Both the position numbers and the translations under genes were made by a program. The notes under the pieces are model-generated. The model saw only the letters and a list, made by a program, of their open reading frames with translations, did not search any database and was not told the DNA's origin. Shown here in pieces: positions 63,843-64,000 of a stretch of DNA of 64,000 bases (within the stretch, counting starts at the first letter, position 1; each line of letters opens with the position of its first letter). The stretch lies in assembly GCF_044359855.1 (NCBI RefSeq), contig NZ_CP132291.1:4216001-4280000 (forward strand), in the 5' to 3' direction. The DNA comes from Rummeliibacillus pycnus_A. GTDB lineage: Bacteria > Bacillota > Bacilli > Bacillales_A > Planococcaceae.

Positions 63843-64000
63843 TTATTTCGTAAATATGTAATACTCCCTATTGGAATAAATCGATATATAATGGACGGTG
63901 TAAAAGCCTCCAACTCCTTGTGGTTCTATGTATCGGCATAATGCTGCGCGAATACTAAATAGACAAACTACACGCATAGTAACTGAAGTATCAGAGTTTC
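63843..64000. other. End of window, no gene seen
   Basis: Non-coding sequence to the window edge; nothing recognised. Confidence 0.3.

Overview
The window looks like chromosome from an AT-rich, Gram-positive, spore-former-type bacterium of the Bacillaceae/Planococcaceae (Bacillus, Lysinibacillus and relatives). Evidence: strong AGGAGG ribosome sites with frequent TTG/GTG starts, a T-box leader before proS, rho-independent terminators after most genes, and Firmicute families (BlaI/M56 pair, SagB/YcaO bacteriocin genes, SwrC-like RND pump, C69 peptidase, VanZ, GntP permease). I cannot name the species. I see no rRNA, tRNA or CRISPR array.

Layout. 0-13 kb is mostly housekeeping and metabolic: the tail of a DASS anion transporter, T-box-controlled proS, a GntP permease, an acyl-CoA ligase/enoyl-CoA hydratase pair, a membrane XRE regulator, catalase, an APH-like kinase and SelO. 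Palindromic MITE-like repeats lie between genes. 13.4-20.3 kb is accessory: a dead integrase relic, then a thiazole/oxazole-modified peptide (TOMM) cluster with a Cys-rich precursor, a ThiF-like maturation protein, a YcaO cyclodehydratase and a SagB-like double nitroreductase. 20.4-29.5 kb carries an RND pump, an aspartate/glutamate racemase and a chemoreceptor-SDR-symporter operon. An internally deleted IS110 element (29.6-29.95 kb) precedes a large protein with two histidine-kinase modules.

33.2-40.3 kb is accessory: a strongly folded intergenic RNA/repeat, a prophage-type replication module (ORF6N, replication protein, DnaB-like helicase), a tiny holin-like toxin behind a LexA-type box and a folded leader, and a NUDIX plus PLD-helicase-DUF3427 pair. 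40.7-50.5 kb holds a GMC oxidoreductase, a DMT permease, small membrane proteins, an exopolysaccharide pair (DUF2334 deacetylase-like protein plus GT2 synthase) and a phosphate transporter with its PhoU-like partner.

51.1-54.2 kb is a candidate defence locus: a protein ending in a nucleoside-deoxyribosyltransferase-like domain, a SIR2-like protein and an HTH protein. 54.7-64 kb has a BlaI/M56 regulatory pair with two perfect operators, VanZ, a frameshifted VOC protein, a C69 dipeptidase, an immunity-like gene behind a decayed toxin tail, an ANT(6)-like adenylyltransferase and several small proteins.

The candidates most likely to be new are the NDT-like/SIR2 pair, the LexA-box holin-like toxin whose folded leader recurs elsewhere with compensatory base changes, and the TOMM precursor with its unusual repeated Cys core.
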